Below are positions 20,210 through 27,791 of a stretch of DNA of 64,000 nt, in pieces (the first letter of the stretch is position 1; every line of letters begins with the position of its first letter). Made by a program: the position numbers and the translations under genes. The notes under the pieces were generated by a model. It was not told the origin of the DNA. It saw only the letters and a program-made list of their open reading frames with translations, and ran no database searches. This DNA is from a virus, in IMG/VR virus record IMGVR_UViG_3300035661_000018, positions 45,520-109,519 of that record. One strand, 5' to 3'.

Positions 20210-21349
20210 ATGACACTAATCACATACTTAACAAAAGCATACAGGAAAGCTGTAGGTTGGTTTGTTACTAAGCGCGACAACCGAATCTGGGAAGAACGGC
20301 TCGCTTCAAAGCTAAAGCTGTTCACTGCGAACGACCATGCATGGGTTACCCCCGTGTTGCAGAATGAGATTGCGTTTATTCGCAGCTCGTTCTCGAACTA
20401 CAAGTTCGACTCATCACAGCAGGCGCTGCAGACAGATGAAGTGGCAACAATGGTGTTTAATGCCACTGTGTACGCATGCTTGGAACTAGTCCCTCTGAGA
20501 GGACTAGTTAGTATTCAACCATTGCAAGGTCCCGTCGGATTGGTATACCGGGCGGCGTACAAGTATCAAGATCCCGCAGTACAGGACAGCCAGTCGCTCC
20601 ACCTTGAAGTGCTCAAGCACGCCGTTGAGGCAAAGACTCACAAGCTGGCAGCAAGGTTTAATGTTGAGGCAGCACAAGACTTATTCGCGATCTACGGGAT
20701 TGACATCGCAGACGGGATTGCACGAGCCCTTGGTGCTGAAGTTGCGTACGAGTTGATTGCAGAGGTCCTCTGTGATTTGAACAAGATCGCAACCCACCGT
20801 CAGACAGTATCAGGCCTGCCGCACGATGACAATGCGATCATGATCAACGCAGTTGCGAATACAATTGCATCAACTACCCGTCGCGGCGCGGGCAACTTTA
20901 TCGTCACATCTCCAAGGGGCGTCGCTCTACTGCAATCTGTATCGAAGAGTGGCTATGTCAAAACACCGGACTCTGAGCAGACGCACACCTATGCGCTGAG
21001 GCAAGTCGGTACTCTCAACGGCCAAATGCGTGTGTACGTGTCAATGGTTGACATGAACGATAGTTCACCAAACATTGAATACCTGATCGGATACAAGGGT
21101 CCTAGCGACGTTGATGCGGGATACGTCTTTAGCCCGTACAATCTAGTGGTATATAGTGGCGCCACGATTGATCCGAATACATACACCCCAATGATCAACC
21201 TCATGACTCGGTACGGTAAGACGGGTATCCAGTGTGATCCAACGACATCGAGTGAATCTGCGGATTACTACGGAGTGGTCACGGTTGAGGATGTATCGTA
21301 CGCTGTCCCTGTTCCTGCGGTTGACTTACCCGCATGGGTTAGAAGATAG
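20210..21349 (+). CDS. gp23/gp24-like capsid protein
   Basis: 379 residues. Residues about 130-200 (HAVEAKTHKLAARFNVEAAQDLFAIYGIDIADGIARALGAEVAYELIAEVL) match the T4 gp23 core (VxAKxRxLxAxYTxExAQDLKAxHGxDxExEL...). RRGAGNFIVTSPRGVALLQ matches a later gp23 motif (GxxNFIVxSPxVA). Shorter than T4 gp23 (521), nearer to the vertex protein gp24. The first 110 residues probably include the prohead segment. Single gene, leader without a clear late box, SD weak. Capsid role secure; major versus vertex protein not decided. Confidence 0.75.
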   Translation: MTLITYLTKAYRKAVGWFVTKRDNRIWEERLASKLKLFTANDHAWVTPVLQNEIAFIRSSFSNYKFDSSQQALQTDEVATMVFNATVYACLELVPLRGLVSIQPLQGPVGLVYRAAYKYQDPAVQDSQSLHLEVLKHAVEAKTHKLAARFNVEAAQDLFAIYGIDIADGIARALGAEVAYELIAEVLCDLNKIATHRQTVSGLPHDDNAIMINAVANTIASTTRRGAGNFIVTSPRGVALLQSVSKSGYVKTPDSEQTHTYALRQVGTLNGQMRVYVSMVDMNDSSPNIEYLIGYKGPSDVDAGYVFSPYNLVVYSGATIDPNTYTPMINLMTRYGKTGIQCDPTTSSESADYYGVVTVEDVSYAVPVPAVDLPAWVRR

Positions 21350-21393
21350 TCCCGTCGCTTGTGAAAGCACAACATACCTATAAGGAAACAATC

Positions 21394-21585
21394 ATGTCAT
21401 TCACGTTCACCGCCGTTGGCACCCGAGCCACAATTCCTGCTGGCAAGCAGATCATCAAGAACGGTACACCTGCACGTCAGACTCGTCCAAGCGAAGTCAC
21501 GATCGTCAAGGCTGAACCAGCCCGCCGTGGCAAGACCCGGATCTACTGGAAGTCAATGGGTTACCTGAACTCTACTCTGGTCTAA
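21394..21585 (+). CDS. small basic protein downstream of capsid gene
   Basis: 63 residues, Lys/Arg/Thr-rich (SFTFTAVGTRATIPAGKQI ... RGKTRIYWKSMGYL). SD AAGGA, followed by a terminator. Position behind the capsid gene suggests a small capsid-associated protein; this is inference. Confidence 0.5.
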   Translation: MSFTFTAVGTRATIPAGKQIIKNGTPARQTRPSEVTIVKAEPARRGKTRIYWKSMGYLNSTLV

Positions 21586-21601
21586 TACGCCAGAACACCA
21601 A

Positions 21602-21628
21602 TAAAAGCCGCCGCTGCGCGGCTTTTTG
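21602..21628 (+). terminator. rho-independent terminator
   Basis: AAAAGCCG ... CGGCTTTTT hairpin directly after the stop of 21394-21585. Confidence 0.85.
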
Positions 21629-21684
21629 CATATCTGGAGAGACGGAATGGTGACGGAGACAGAACGCAATGGATAAGTAGGTGT

Positions 21685-22383
21685 ATAAACTACACTAAAA
21701 TTTACCAGTCGCTCGTAACTCGAGCCAAGAATCGACCACCGCTGACTACGTATGTTGAACGTCATCACATTCTCCCGAAGTGCATGGGTGGTTCAGATAA
21801 CCTGGTTGATCTTACACAACAAGAACACTTTGTTGCTCATCAACTGCTGGTGAAAATGCACCCAGAACGTCCGTCGTTAATTTGGGCATTAGCCTGTATA
21901 ATGGGCGGAGAGCGTCGAAACAACAAATATTATGGTTGGATCCGAACGTGTTTTGCTGTAGAAATGAGCAAACCAAAGTCTGTAGAAACTCGGCGTAAGA
22001 TGAGTGAGTATTGGTCTGCTTATCGTAAAGCCAACCCCGTATCTGATGAAGAACGACAACGGATGCGTGAGCGAAATCTTGGCAAAAAACTTTCCGCTGA
22101 AACCAAGGCTAAATGCAGTGCAGTGCACAAAGGTAAGGTATTCTCAGAGGAGCATCGAGAGAATATAGGTAAGGCACGACGTGGCAAGAAAATGCCGCCA
22201 AAGACCGAAGAATATAAACAAATGCAACGTGTTTGGGCGGAGCGTAAAGCAGCTGGGGTTGCACGAGGGCCTCACATTAAACGAAGTGCTGAGGAGCTGC
22301 GCATTTATAAGCGTGAGCTTGCCCGACAACAGCGCGCTCGTAAGAAAGCTGCACAAGTACAAATTGAGGTATCTGATGATTGA
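21685..22383 (+). CDS. HNH endonuclease with NUMOD3-like repeats, start codon unclear
   Basis: About 232 residues. INYTKIYQSLVTRAKNRP then YVERHHILPKCMGG, NLVDLTQQEHFVAHQLL: a complete HNH fold of the phage type (HHIxPxxxGGxDxxxNLVxLTxxEHxxAH). The C-terminal half has NUMOD3 segments (KPKSVETRRKMSEYW; KLSAETKAKCSAVHKG; VFSEEHRENIGKARRG). The expected start position is ATA AAC TAC at 21685 with AGGT just upstream; the first in-frame ATG (21784) would remove the catalytic HH. So either an AUA start or a lost start. Overlaps the CYTH gene by 8 bases. Confidence 0.65.
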   Translation: MNYTKIYQSLVTRAKNRPPLTTYVERHHILPKCMGGSDNLVDLTQQEHFVAHQLLVKMHPERPSLIWALACIMGGERRNNKYYGWIRTCFAVEMSKPKSVETRRKMSEYWSAYRKANPVSDEERQRMRERNLGKKLSAETKAKCSAVHKGKVFSEEHRENIGKARRGKKMPPKTEEYKQMQRVWAERKAAGVARGPHIKRSAEELRIYKRELARQQRARKKAAQVQIEVSDD

Positions 22384-22846
22384 AACGGAACGTAAGTTTT
22401 TGGTCACAAACGACGGCTGGAAGAAAGCTTCAGCTAAGAAGATCAAGATCAGGCAAGGCTATCTGGCAAAGTCCAAAGGGATCACAGTCCGAGTACGTAT
22501 TGCCAACGAAAAGGCATTCATCACGGTCAAGGGAAAGCGTGTCAATCTCTCTTGTCCGGAGTATGAATACGAGATCCCTCTCGTTGACGCGGAAGAAATG
22601 ATCACGATGAGTGTCACCCTTCTGATCGAGAAGACACGCTACCTAGTGTTCGTCAACGGGATTAAGTGGGAGATCGACGTTTTTAAGGGCGTCAACGCCG
22701 GTCTGGTAATGGCGGAGGTTGAATTCGATGAAGGTGTGGCACCTACGCTCGGTCAGTTGCCAACATGGGTTGGCACAGAAGTGTCATACGACAAGCGTTA
22801 TACCAACGTATACATCGCGGAGCATGTTGTACCCCATTCTCTTTGA
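22376..22846 (+). CDS. CYTH-domain triphosphate tunnel protein
   Basis: 156 residues beginning MIETERKFLV, the ExExK signature (E-T-E-R-K) that binds metal and triphosphate. Then KIKIRQGYLAKSKGITVRVRIANEKAFITVKGK gives the paired basic strands of the tunnel, and EYEYEIPL the next acidic strand. CYTH proteins act on thiamine triphosphate, inorganic tripolyphosphate or RNA 5'-triphosphates, or make cAMP. The substrate here is unknown. An RNA triphosphatase-like role next to the RNA ligase would be reasonable but is inference. Confidence 0.8.
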   Translation: MIETERKFLVTNDGWKKASAKKIKIRQGYLAKSKGITVRVRIANEKAFITVKGKRVNLSCPEYEYEIPLVDAEEMITMSVTLLIEKTRYLVFVNGIKWEIDVFKGVNAGLVMAEVEFDEGVAPTLGQLPTWVGTEVSYDKRYTNVYIAEHVVPHSL

Positions 22847-22870
22847 CCCTTGTATAAACCGGTCTATCGT
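22843..22870 (+). promoter_or_regulatory. sigma70-like early promoter
   Basis: TTGACC, 16-base spacer, TATCGT; overlaps the end of the CYTH gene. Confidence 0.45.
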
Positions 22871-22908
22871 TGTAGACTTGCGGCACTTTGACAGACCGGG
22901 AGATCACA

Positions 22909-23085
22909 ATGGCACACTTTCACCGGGACGAGCGGGGCTTGCTCGTCAAATGCTACCACGAGTCGAAGTCCCAACTTCGCTCCCTTAGCTTTTGGGTTGG
23001 GATCACGATCTCATTCCCAATAGAACACTTTATCTGGGAGCATATACCACCTTTCTCCTGGATCACGCAATCACTAGGGTTGTGA
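22909..23085 (+). CDS. small membrane-associated protein
   Basis: 58 residues. Charged start (MAHFHRDERGLLVKCYHESK), then a hydrophobic segment SFWVGITISFPIEHFIWEHI. SD GGGAG eight bases before the ATG. It lies just before the RNA ligase and could share its promoter. Function unknown. Confidence 0.5.
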   Translation: MAHFHRDERGLLVKCYHESKSQLRSLSFWVGITISFPIEHFIWEHIPPFSWITQSLGL

Positions 23086-23111
23086 GTGCGGTTATACACA
23101 AGAAGAACATC

Positions 23112-23567
23112 ATGACACAACGAATGATCAAGTTTCCGAGCATCAGTCAATTCCGCAACGTTGTGCACACGGTTGTTAGCCGTGCCCAGTACGTTGGTAA
23201 GGATGAGAACGTCGAACCCGTGTTCGACGAAGCAAAGCCGCTGCCTGTCCTGCCATTTCAAGGCACAACCAAGCTGCACGGGTGCGTTCACGCAGATACT
23301 CTGATCACGCTTGCTGATGGATCACGTGAACGGATCAAGGACGTTGTACCGGGGACATCGGTTCTATCGTACGATGAACACACGCAGCAAATTGTGGTTG
23401 ATGTTGTGGATTCAGTCATCGTTCAAGAGTTGGACAAGCCTTGGATTGAGTTAAGTTTCAACAACGGCACTACTCTAAAGTGCACAGTAGACCATCCTCT
23501 GCTTACCACGGAAGGTTGGGTTGCGGCCGAAGATATTACCGAAGACCATCAATTAATCATCGATTAA
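23112..23567 (+). CDS. RNA ligase N-terminal half fused to N-intein
   Basis: 151 residues. Residues 1-57 are the N-extein: KFPSISQFRNVVHTVVSRAQ ... PFQGTTKLHG, the start of a DRB0094/T4-Rnl2-type RNA ligase, with the AMP-accepting Lys in KLHG. From Cys58 the intein begins: CVHADTLITLADGSRERIKD is block A and TLKCTVDHPLLTTEGWV is block B, with the TxxH motif (TVDH). It stops at 23567 after about 94 intein residues. The partner is 24388-25419. Spliced product would read KLHG-TNAAV, the intact ligase motif I. Confidence 0.9.
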   Translation: MTQRMIKFPSISQFRNVVHTVVSRAQYVGKDENVEPVFDEAKPLPVLPFQGTTKLHGCVHADTLITLADGSRERIKDVVPGTSVLSYDEHTQQIVVDVVDSVIVQELDKPWIELSFNNGTTLKCTVDHPLLTTEGWVAAEDITEDHQLIID

Positions 23568-23579
23568 CCACCAACTTGG

Positions 23580-23618
23580 CATAAATGTCTCTACATTGGT
23601 TTCATGGAGATATTTATG
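23580..23618 (+). promoter_or_regulatory. late promoter inside an SD- and start-hiding hairpin
   Basis: CATAAATGTCTC (23580-23591) pairs with GAGATATTTATG (23607-23618): 12 bp with one G-T pair and a 15-base loop. The 3' arm holds the SD GGAGA and the ATG of the endonuclease, and the 5' arm is itself the late promoter box. Early read-through RNA would be closed; late RNA would start after the box and stay open. Confidence 0.8.
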
Positions 23619-24452
23619 ACAGTAACAGAGACGTGGTTTCAGGGCAAGCGGAGCATGGATAGGTGCTTGTGTGAAAATTGTGGTGCACAATATATTCAGC
23701 GATCTTGTGACACCAGGACACGGCGCGCACGAAAATTGTCAGAGGGATTAGATTTGTGTGCCGATTGTACTAAGATGCGACACACAGCCGCTTTGGTTGC
23801 AAATGGAATTCGAGCCTTGCGAAAGCGTACCCCTGAGCAGAGAAAACAAGATGCAGCCAATGCTGGCAGGATTTCAGCGCAGAAGCACGACCCTGCTAAA
23901 AGCAGTCGTTTTACAAATGAGCGTTGGAACCAACTTACCCGAGAAGAACAACAACGGCGTGTCAAAAAAGCTAGTGCAGCATCTCACGAATTGCTAAAGG
24001 ACCCCGTCCACGCAGCAGCTCGATATGCAAAAATCTTTGCACAAGCACAATTAGGCTACATGTCCAAGGCTCATGCTCAATTGCATGGGTTAATAGAACA
24101 ATATGGTTTTGAAAGTCACGTTCAAATCAGCGCCATGCAGGTGGATGAATGTAACCGACAGTTAAAGATTGTTGTTGAATATAATGGTGATATGTGGCAC
24201 TGTAATCCAAAAACGTGGCGAGCTGACCAATATAACACTATCATTAAGATGACAGCCGGTGAAAAATGGGCCAAGGACCGAGCGCGATATGCTTTCTTAC
24301 GTAGAGCTGGATACACAGTAATTGTCATCTGGGAAAGTGGTTGGAAATTAGACCCACAAAAATACATCGATAGAATAAAGGATACGTATGATGAAATTAG
24401 TAAGCAAAAAGAGCATTCAGAGAGAAACGTGCTACGACCTGTCAGTACATAA
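23616..24452 (+). CDS. Vsr-like homing endonuclease inside the fractured ligase gene
   Basis: 278 residues. N-terminal zinc knuckle CENCGAQYIQRSCDTR ... CADCTKMR, a basic helical middle (KRTPEQRKQDAANAGRISAQK), and a C-terminal domain of the Vsr/PD-(D/E)xK type: LHGLIEQYGFESHVQI, IVVEYNGDMWHCNPKTW, WAKDRARYAFLRRAGYTVIVIWESGW. The EYNGDxWHxNP and VIWE parts are the usual metal and fold signatures of endonucleases found in split-intein genes. Start 23616 is set by the hairpin-bound SD. Its 3' end overlaps the next ORF by 65 bases. It probably spreads the split arrangement to uninterrupted ligase genes. Confidence 0.8.
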   Translation: MTVTETWFQGKRSMDRCLCENCGAQYIQRSCDTRTRRARKLSEGLDLCADCTKMRHTAALVANGIRALRKRTPEQRKQDAANAGRISAQKHDPAKSSRFTNERWNQLTREEQQRRVKKASAASHELLKDPVHAAARYAKIFAQAQLGYMSKAHAQLHGLIEQYGFESHVQISAMQVDECNRQLKIVVEYNGDMWHCNPKTWRADQYNTIIKMTAGEKWAKDRARYAFLRRAGYTVIVIWESGWKLDPQKYIDRIKDTYDEISKQKEHSERNVLRPVST

Positions 24453-25419
24453 TCATCACAACTTTTTTGCCAACGGTATTTGTGTTCACAATACGAACGC
24501 TGCCGTAGCACACCAAGCAGGGACTACGTGGTGTCAATCTCGTGATAACATCATTACGATGATGTCGGACAATGCTGGCTTTGCGACGTGGGTCCACTCG
24601 CAGCGCGAGTTGTTTGACTGGATGTTCTCGTACCTAAAGGCCGTCCTCAACCCAACGGATGACCAGGCGATCATGATCTTCGGTGAATGGTGTGGTGGCA
24701 GCATTCAAAAGAGCGTCGGGCTGAACCAGCTGCCGAAGATGTTCGTGGTGTTCAACATCGCCGTCGTTGATGCAGAGGGTGAGAAGGTATGGCATGGTCG
24801 ACATCTGATCCCCGCCCTGTTCGATGAGATCGAGCTCCAAGGTAAGGCCATTCCCGCCCTCAAGAATACGTATCAATTTGAGACGTTCGGTATTGAGATC
24901 GACTTTGCCCGCGCATATGCAGCTCAGGAACCGTTGGCTGCAATGACGCTCGAAGTTGAGAAGGTATGCCCTGTCGCCAAGGCCCTCGGCGCTGTTCCCA
25001 ATGATAAGGGAATAATCGTCGGTGAAGGGATTGTTTGGATATGCACTCACCCTGACTATCAAGATAGCAGCTATTGGTTCAAGGTGAAGGGCGACGAGCA
25101 CGCTCCGAAGACAAAGGTCAAGACGCTGGCTGCGGCAGACGTTGTCCGCCTGGACTCGATCAACGAGCTTGCGGATTTGCTGTGCCCGACGTGGCGTCTG
25201 GAACAGATGTACGAGCAAACGTTCAACACGTTGAATGGCGGTAAGCCAGACATCAAGAGGACGGGCGAGTTCATCCGTGCAATGATGGCCGACATCGTCA
25301 AAGAGTGTTCCGATGATGTTGCGGCGTCCGGGTTTACCATGAAAGACATTAGTGGGCGCGTCAGTAAGCACGCACGAGACTATTTGATCAATCAACTGAA
25401 CGCAGAAGCATTCGGTTGA
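24388..25419 (+). CDS. C-intein fused to RNA ligase C-terminal part
   Basis: 343 residues. Residues 1-35 are the C-intein: QRETCYDLSVHNHHNFFANGICVHN, with block F and block G and the final His-Asn. Residue 36 is Thr, the +1 nucleophile. From there TNAAVAHQAGTTWCQSRDN continues ligase motif I, GEWCGG is motif III, GEGIVW is motif IV, and WFKVKGDEH with KTKVKTL carries motif V. The rest is a helical C-terminal domain. It repairs or joins RNA ends, perhaps tRNA cut by host anticodon nucleases. No SD of note; the overlap with the endonuclease ORF may limit translation. Confidence 0.9.
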   Translation: MMKLVSKKSIQRETCYDLSVHNHHNFFANGICVHNTNAAVAHQAGTTWCQSRDNIITMMSDNAGFATWVHSQRELFDWMFSYLKAVLNPTDDQAIMIFGEWCGGSIQKSVGLNQLPKMFVVFNIAVVDAEGEKVWHGRHLIPALFDEIELQGKAIPALKNTYQFETFGIEIDFARAYAAQEPLAAMTLEVEKVCPVAKALGAVPNDKGIIVGEGIVWICTHPDYQDSSYWFKVKGDEHAPKTKVKTLAAADVVRLDSINELADLLCPTWRLEQMYEQTFNTLNGGKPDIKRTGEFIRAMMADIVKECSDDVAASGFTMKDISGRVSKHARDYLINQLNAEAFG

Positions 25420-25477
25420 TCCCGTTTTAGGGGTTCAATAAGATTGCGTCATCTCTAACTCAATGAGAACACCCAAC

Positions 25478-26050
25478 ATGAAACCGTTGTTCGTCGACGC
25501 TGCCAAAGCACCGTCAATCTCTCAACTCCACGAGCAGACGTCCGTGCCGTATCCGCACAGCACGGAACTGGCCGTCCAACCTACAACTCCTGTGCGAGCG
25601 ATCTCAATGTCCGACATCGACAAAGTCGGGCAGCAGACCGAGGTTCGTGTAGGTGCCACAACCAAGAAGATTCTGGATGGTGCCAAGACAAACGACGCGG
25701 GCGAGTTCGGCACCAAGCTGAACGTCCTGATCGCCACAACCAAGGAGCTGAACCCGAAGACGATGGGTAAGCAAGGGCTGCTGTCCAAGCTCGTCCACTT
25801 CGGCGGCTCTGTCAAGGAGCGGATGTTGTCGGAGTTCGAAAGCGTGACCAAGCGCATCGAGACGCTGGTCGCAGAACTCGACCGCACGGCTACCCTGGCT
25901 GAACAGCGTGCTGACCAGTGCGATGCGCTGTTCGAGGAGAACTACCAGACGTTCCGCCAACTGGACATCGACAAAGCCACGCTCGCTTCGATGGTTGCCG
26001 AACTCAACGCACAACTCGCCAGCCTGCCGCAGGTTTCTTCGCACGGATGA
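25478..26050 (+). CDS. TelA-like protein, first half
   Basis: 190 residues. Middle: ELNPKTMGKQGLLSKLVHFGGSVKERMLSEFESVTKRIETLVAELDRTATLAEQRADQC, the pattern of the TelA/KlaA (toxic anion resistance) family, which is a long helical bundle. The gene stops after residue 190 and the family's second half is the next ORF, with an ATGA overlap. So TelA is encoded in two coupled pieces. Family function in phages is unknown. Start 25478 preferred by spacing from GAGAA. Confidence 0.6.
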   Translation: MKPLFVDAAKAPSISQLHEQTSVPYPHSTELAVQPTTPVRAISMSDIDKVGQQTEVRVGATTKKILDGAKTNDAGEFGTKLNVLIATTKELNPKTMGKQGLLSKLVHFGGSVKERMLSEFESVTKRIETLVAELDRTATLAEQRADQCDALFEENYQTFRQLDIDKATLASMVAELNAQLASLPQVSSHG

Positions 26051-26418
26051 CGCAGGACGCCCCCGTCGATCCGAGCACGTTCCGTCCCCGCTTGACCCTG
26101 ATGGCTACTCGCTTGCCTACAATCCTGGCGGAGTGCGAAGACCATGCGGAGAAGTGCAAGGCGAACCAGCGTGACATGGCGCTCAAGCTCGCCGTGCTGG
26201 TTGCCGCTGTCGACAGTGCAGGGACGATTTCTGACAACACCCTTGATTCGGCAATCTACAATCGCCGTCAACTGCTCCAGCAGGGGTGTATGCAGTCCAA
26301 ACTGATCGTCCAGCAACTGGAAGCGAATATGCAGGCGATCATCGACCTGCGTACCGCCGTCGATCAAATGCTGAACATCACCCTTCCGCAGTTCGAGGCG
26401 GCCCGAACCCGCAGTTGA
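26047..26418 (+). CDS. TelA-like protein, second half
   Basis: 123 residues, all helical: RPRLTLMATRLPTILAECEDHAEKC ... NRRQLLQQGCMQSKLIVQQLEANMQAIIDLR. This matches the C-terminal half of TelA proteins (RRQxLxxQxxVxxQxxxxxxLI..N). ATGA overlap with 25478-26050 implies co-translation. It is either a natural split or a frameshifted single gene. Confidence 0.55.
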   Translation: MTQDAPVDPSTFRPRLTLMATRLPTILAECEDHAEKCKANQRDMALKLAVLVAAVDSAGTISDNTLDSAIYNRRQLLQQGCMQSKLIVQQLEANMQAIIDLRTAVDQMLNITLPQFEAARTRS

Positions 26419-26443
26419 CTCTTACCCCAATTGCGAGTAAGAT
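26415..26443 (+). promoter_or_regulatory. sigma70-like early promoter
   Basis: TTGACT, 17-base spacer with TTACCCC, TAAGAT. The TTGAxx-TxACCC pattern recurs before other early genes here. Confidence 0.7.
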
Positions 26444-26476
26444 GCCCGCATCAACAACGAGCTGAGGATTCTCACT

Positions 26477-26707
26477 ATGATCAAGTCCACGATTCTGCCG
26501 CAAGTGATGGATCGCCTGGAAACCGTGACGTTCGACGTGAACAACCGTGAACACCTCGAAGCGTTCCGCATGCTGACCGATCGTCGCAACTCGCGCCAAC
26601 ATCCCCGTCTCCGCTTCCGACTGGAACACCCGTACATTGACGTCCGTGCGATGCTGTACGACAAGGTCGGCCAAGCGTTCCTTGCTTCGCAAGGACTCAC
26701 TGCCTGA
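26477..26707 (+). CDS. hypothetical early protein
   Basis: 76 residues, basic (MIKSTILPQVMDRLETVTFD ... RRNSRQHPRLRFRLEHPYID). It has a promoter directly upstream and is followed by AT-poor spacer. Helix-strand pattern; could bind nucleic acid. No family recognised. Confidence 0.5.
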   Translation: MIKSTILPQVMDRLETVTFDVNNREHLEAFRMLTDRRNSRQHPRLRFRLEHPYIDVRAMLYDKVGQAFLASQGLTA

Positions 26708-26785
26708 AATGTCAACCTTCTACGACACTGCAGATCGACACTGCAGTCGAAAGAAGCGGTAATCGGGTTGCTCATATATACCAGC

Positions 26786-26968
26786 ATGAGCACAAAAGAT
26801 CTTGAACAAGTCAAGTTAGCAGCTACCGTGGCACGCCTGGAAAAGGTTGTCTCGGCGCTGCTAATCCGCGTTGCGACCCTGGAAAAAGAGACAAAGCGCC
26901 TGCGCGGGAGCGTCGGACGTGCTACAGACCAAGTCGGCTACTTAGACCGACGTACACAGGGGAAATAA
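26786..26968 (+). CDS. small coiled-coil protein
   Basis: 60 residues, almost one continuous heptad helix (EQVKLAATVARLEKVVSALLIRVATLEKETKRLR). Ends three bases before the spanin gene, so it is probably in the lysis unit. Role unknown. Confidence 0.5.
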   Translation: MSTKDLEQVKLAATVARLEKVVSALLIRVATLEKETKRLRGSVGRATDQVGYLDRRTQGK

Positions 26969-26969
26969 G

Positions 26970-27356
26970 ATGTGGTTGACATTATTACGCATGTGGTGGA
27001 AGCCAATTGCAGCCGTACTTTTGATCGTCGCGGTCTATGGCTATTGGGCTCATCTCGAGAGCACAATTGAAGGGCAGCAGAAGACGATCGTCACTCTGCA
27101 AACATCCGTTGCAACGCTGCAAGCCAACAACGAGAAGCTGAACGCAACCGTACAAGCCAACAGCGACGCTGTTGTTAAGCTGGCGGAAGGCACGCAGCAA
27201 ACCGTTCAGGGGTTTGCTGCGCTGCAGAACACCGTCACTGCACGTACTGGCACATTGCAATCGCAGTTGCGTGGTATCTTGGCTGAAAAGAAGCCACAGA
27301 CTTGTGATGACACGATCAAGTATCTGATCGACGCGGCACAAGGATACCACAAATGA
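26970..27356 (+). CDS. inner-membrane spanin (Rz-like)
   Basis: 128 residues. One N-terminal membrane span at about 10-27 (WKPIAAVLLIVAVYGYWAHL), then a periplasmic coiled coil (TIEGQQKTIVTLQTSVATLQANNEKLNATVQ) to residue 100. This is the i-spanin design. Stop overlaps the lipoprotein start by ATGA, the usual i-spanin/o-spanin coupling. The pair fuses inner and outer membranes in the last step of lysis. Confidence 0.75.
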   Translation: MWLTLLRMWWKPIAAVLLIVAVYGYWAHLESTIEGQQKTIVTLQTSVATLQANNEKLNATVQANSDAVVKLAEGTQQTVQGFAALQNTVTARTGTLQSQLRGILAEKKPQTCDDTIKYLIDAAQGYHK

Positions 27357-27739
27357 AAACCCATCTGATTGCTCTATGCATGTGTTTAGCAATTGCTGGT
27401 TGCAGTACGCTTCCGGCACACGATCATGTTGTCGTTGCTGATAAGCCGGTAGCGGTAATCCCCGCGCCACCGGAAACGCCGAAATTCGTCTCCCAAGTTG
27501 ATAAGCTAGTTCCTACTGACGCTGCCGATCCTGGCAAGGTGGGGGTCGCGTACAAATACGACATGACAGCGCTTCGTGAGATCAATTCGATTCTCGAAGC
27601 GATCATCGATCAGTACCGTTCCGGATCTGCGAACTTCGACAAAGTGAACGCACAAATCACAGCACTTTACCAGCACGTCAACGGTAATCCTGCTGTTGCT
27701 CCTGCAACTCCCGCTTCCGCTGCATCTGCCCCGCGTTGA
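27353..27739 (+). CDS. outer-membrane spanin lipoprotein (Rz1-like)
   Basis: 128 residues. Lipoprotein signal with lipobox LAIAGC at about residues 12-17 (cut before Cys). A Pro-rich region (VIPAPPETPKF) follows, then a helix and an Ala/Pro/Ser tail. Partner of 26970-27356. Longer than the classic Rz1 (about 60). A promoter overlaps its stop codon. Confidence 0.75.
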   Translation: MKTHLIALCMCLAIAGCSTLPAHDHVVVADKPVAVIPAPPETPKFVSQVDKLVPTDAADPGKVGVAYKYDMTALREINSILEAIIDQYRSGSANFDKVNAQITALYQHVNGNPAVAPATPASAASAPR

Positions 27740-27765
27740 CAAAACGGGGAAAATTGGGGTATGAT
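27736..27765 (+). promoter_or_regulatory. sigma70-like early promoter, near-consensus
   Basis: TTGACA, 18-base spacer, TATGAT. The best early promoter in the window; drives 27792-28421. Confidence 0.8.
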
Positions 27766-27791
27766 TATTTACCCTAATTCAGGAGATTGTC

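Noticed and set aside
24634-25395. 253-residue minus-strand open frame
   Set aside because: Antisense shadow of the ligase C-terminal part, whose motifs are clear.
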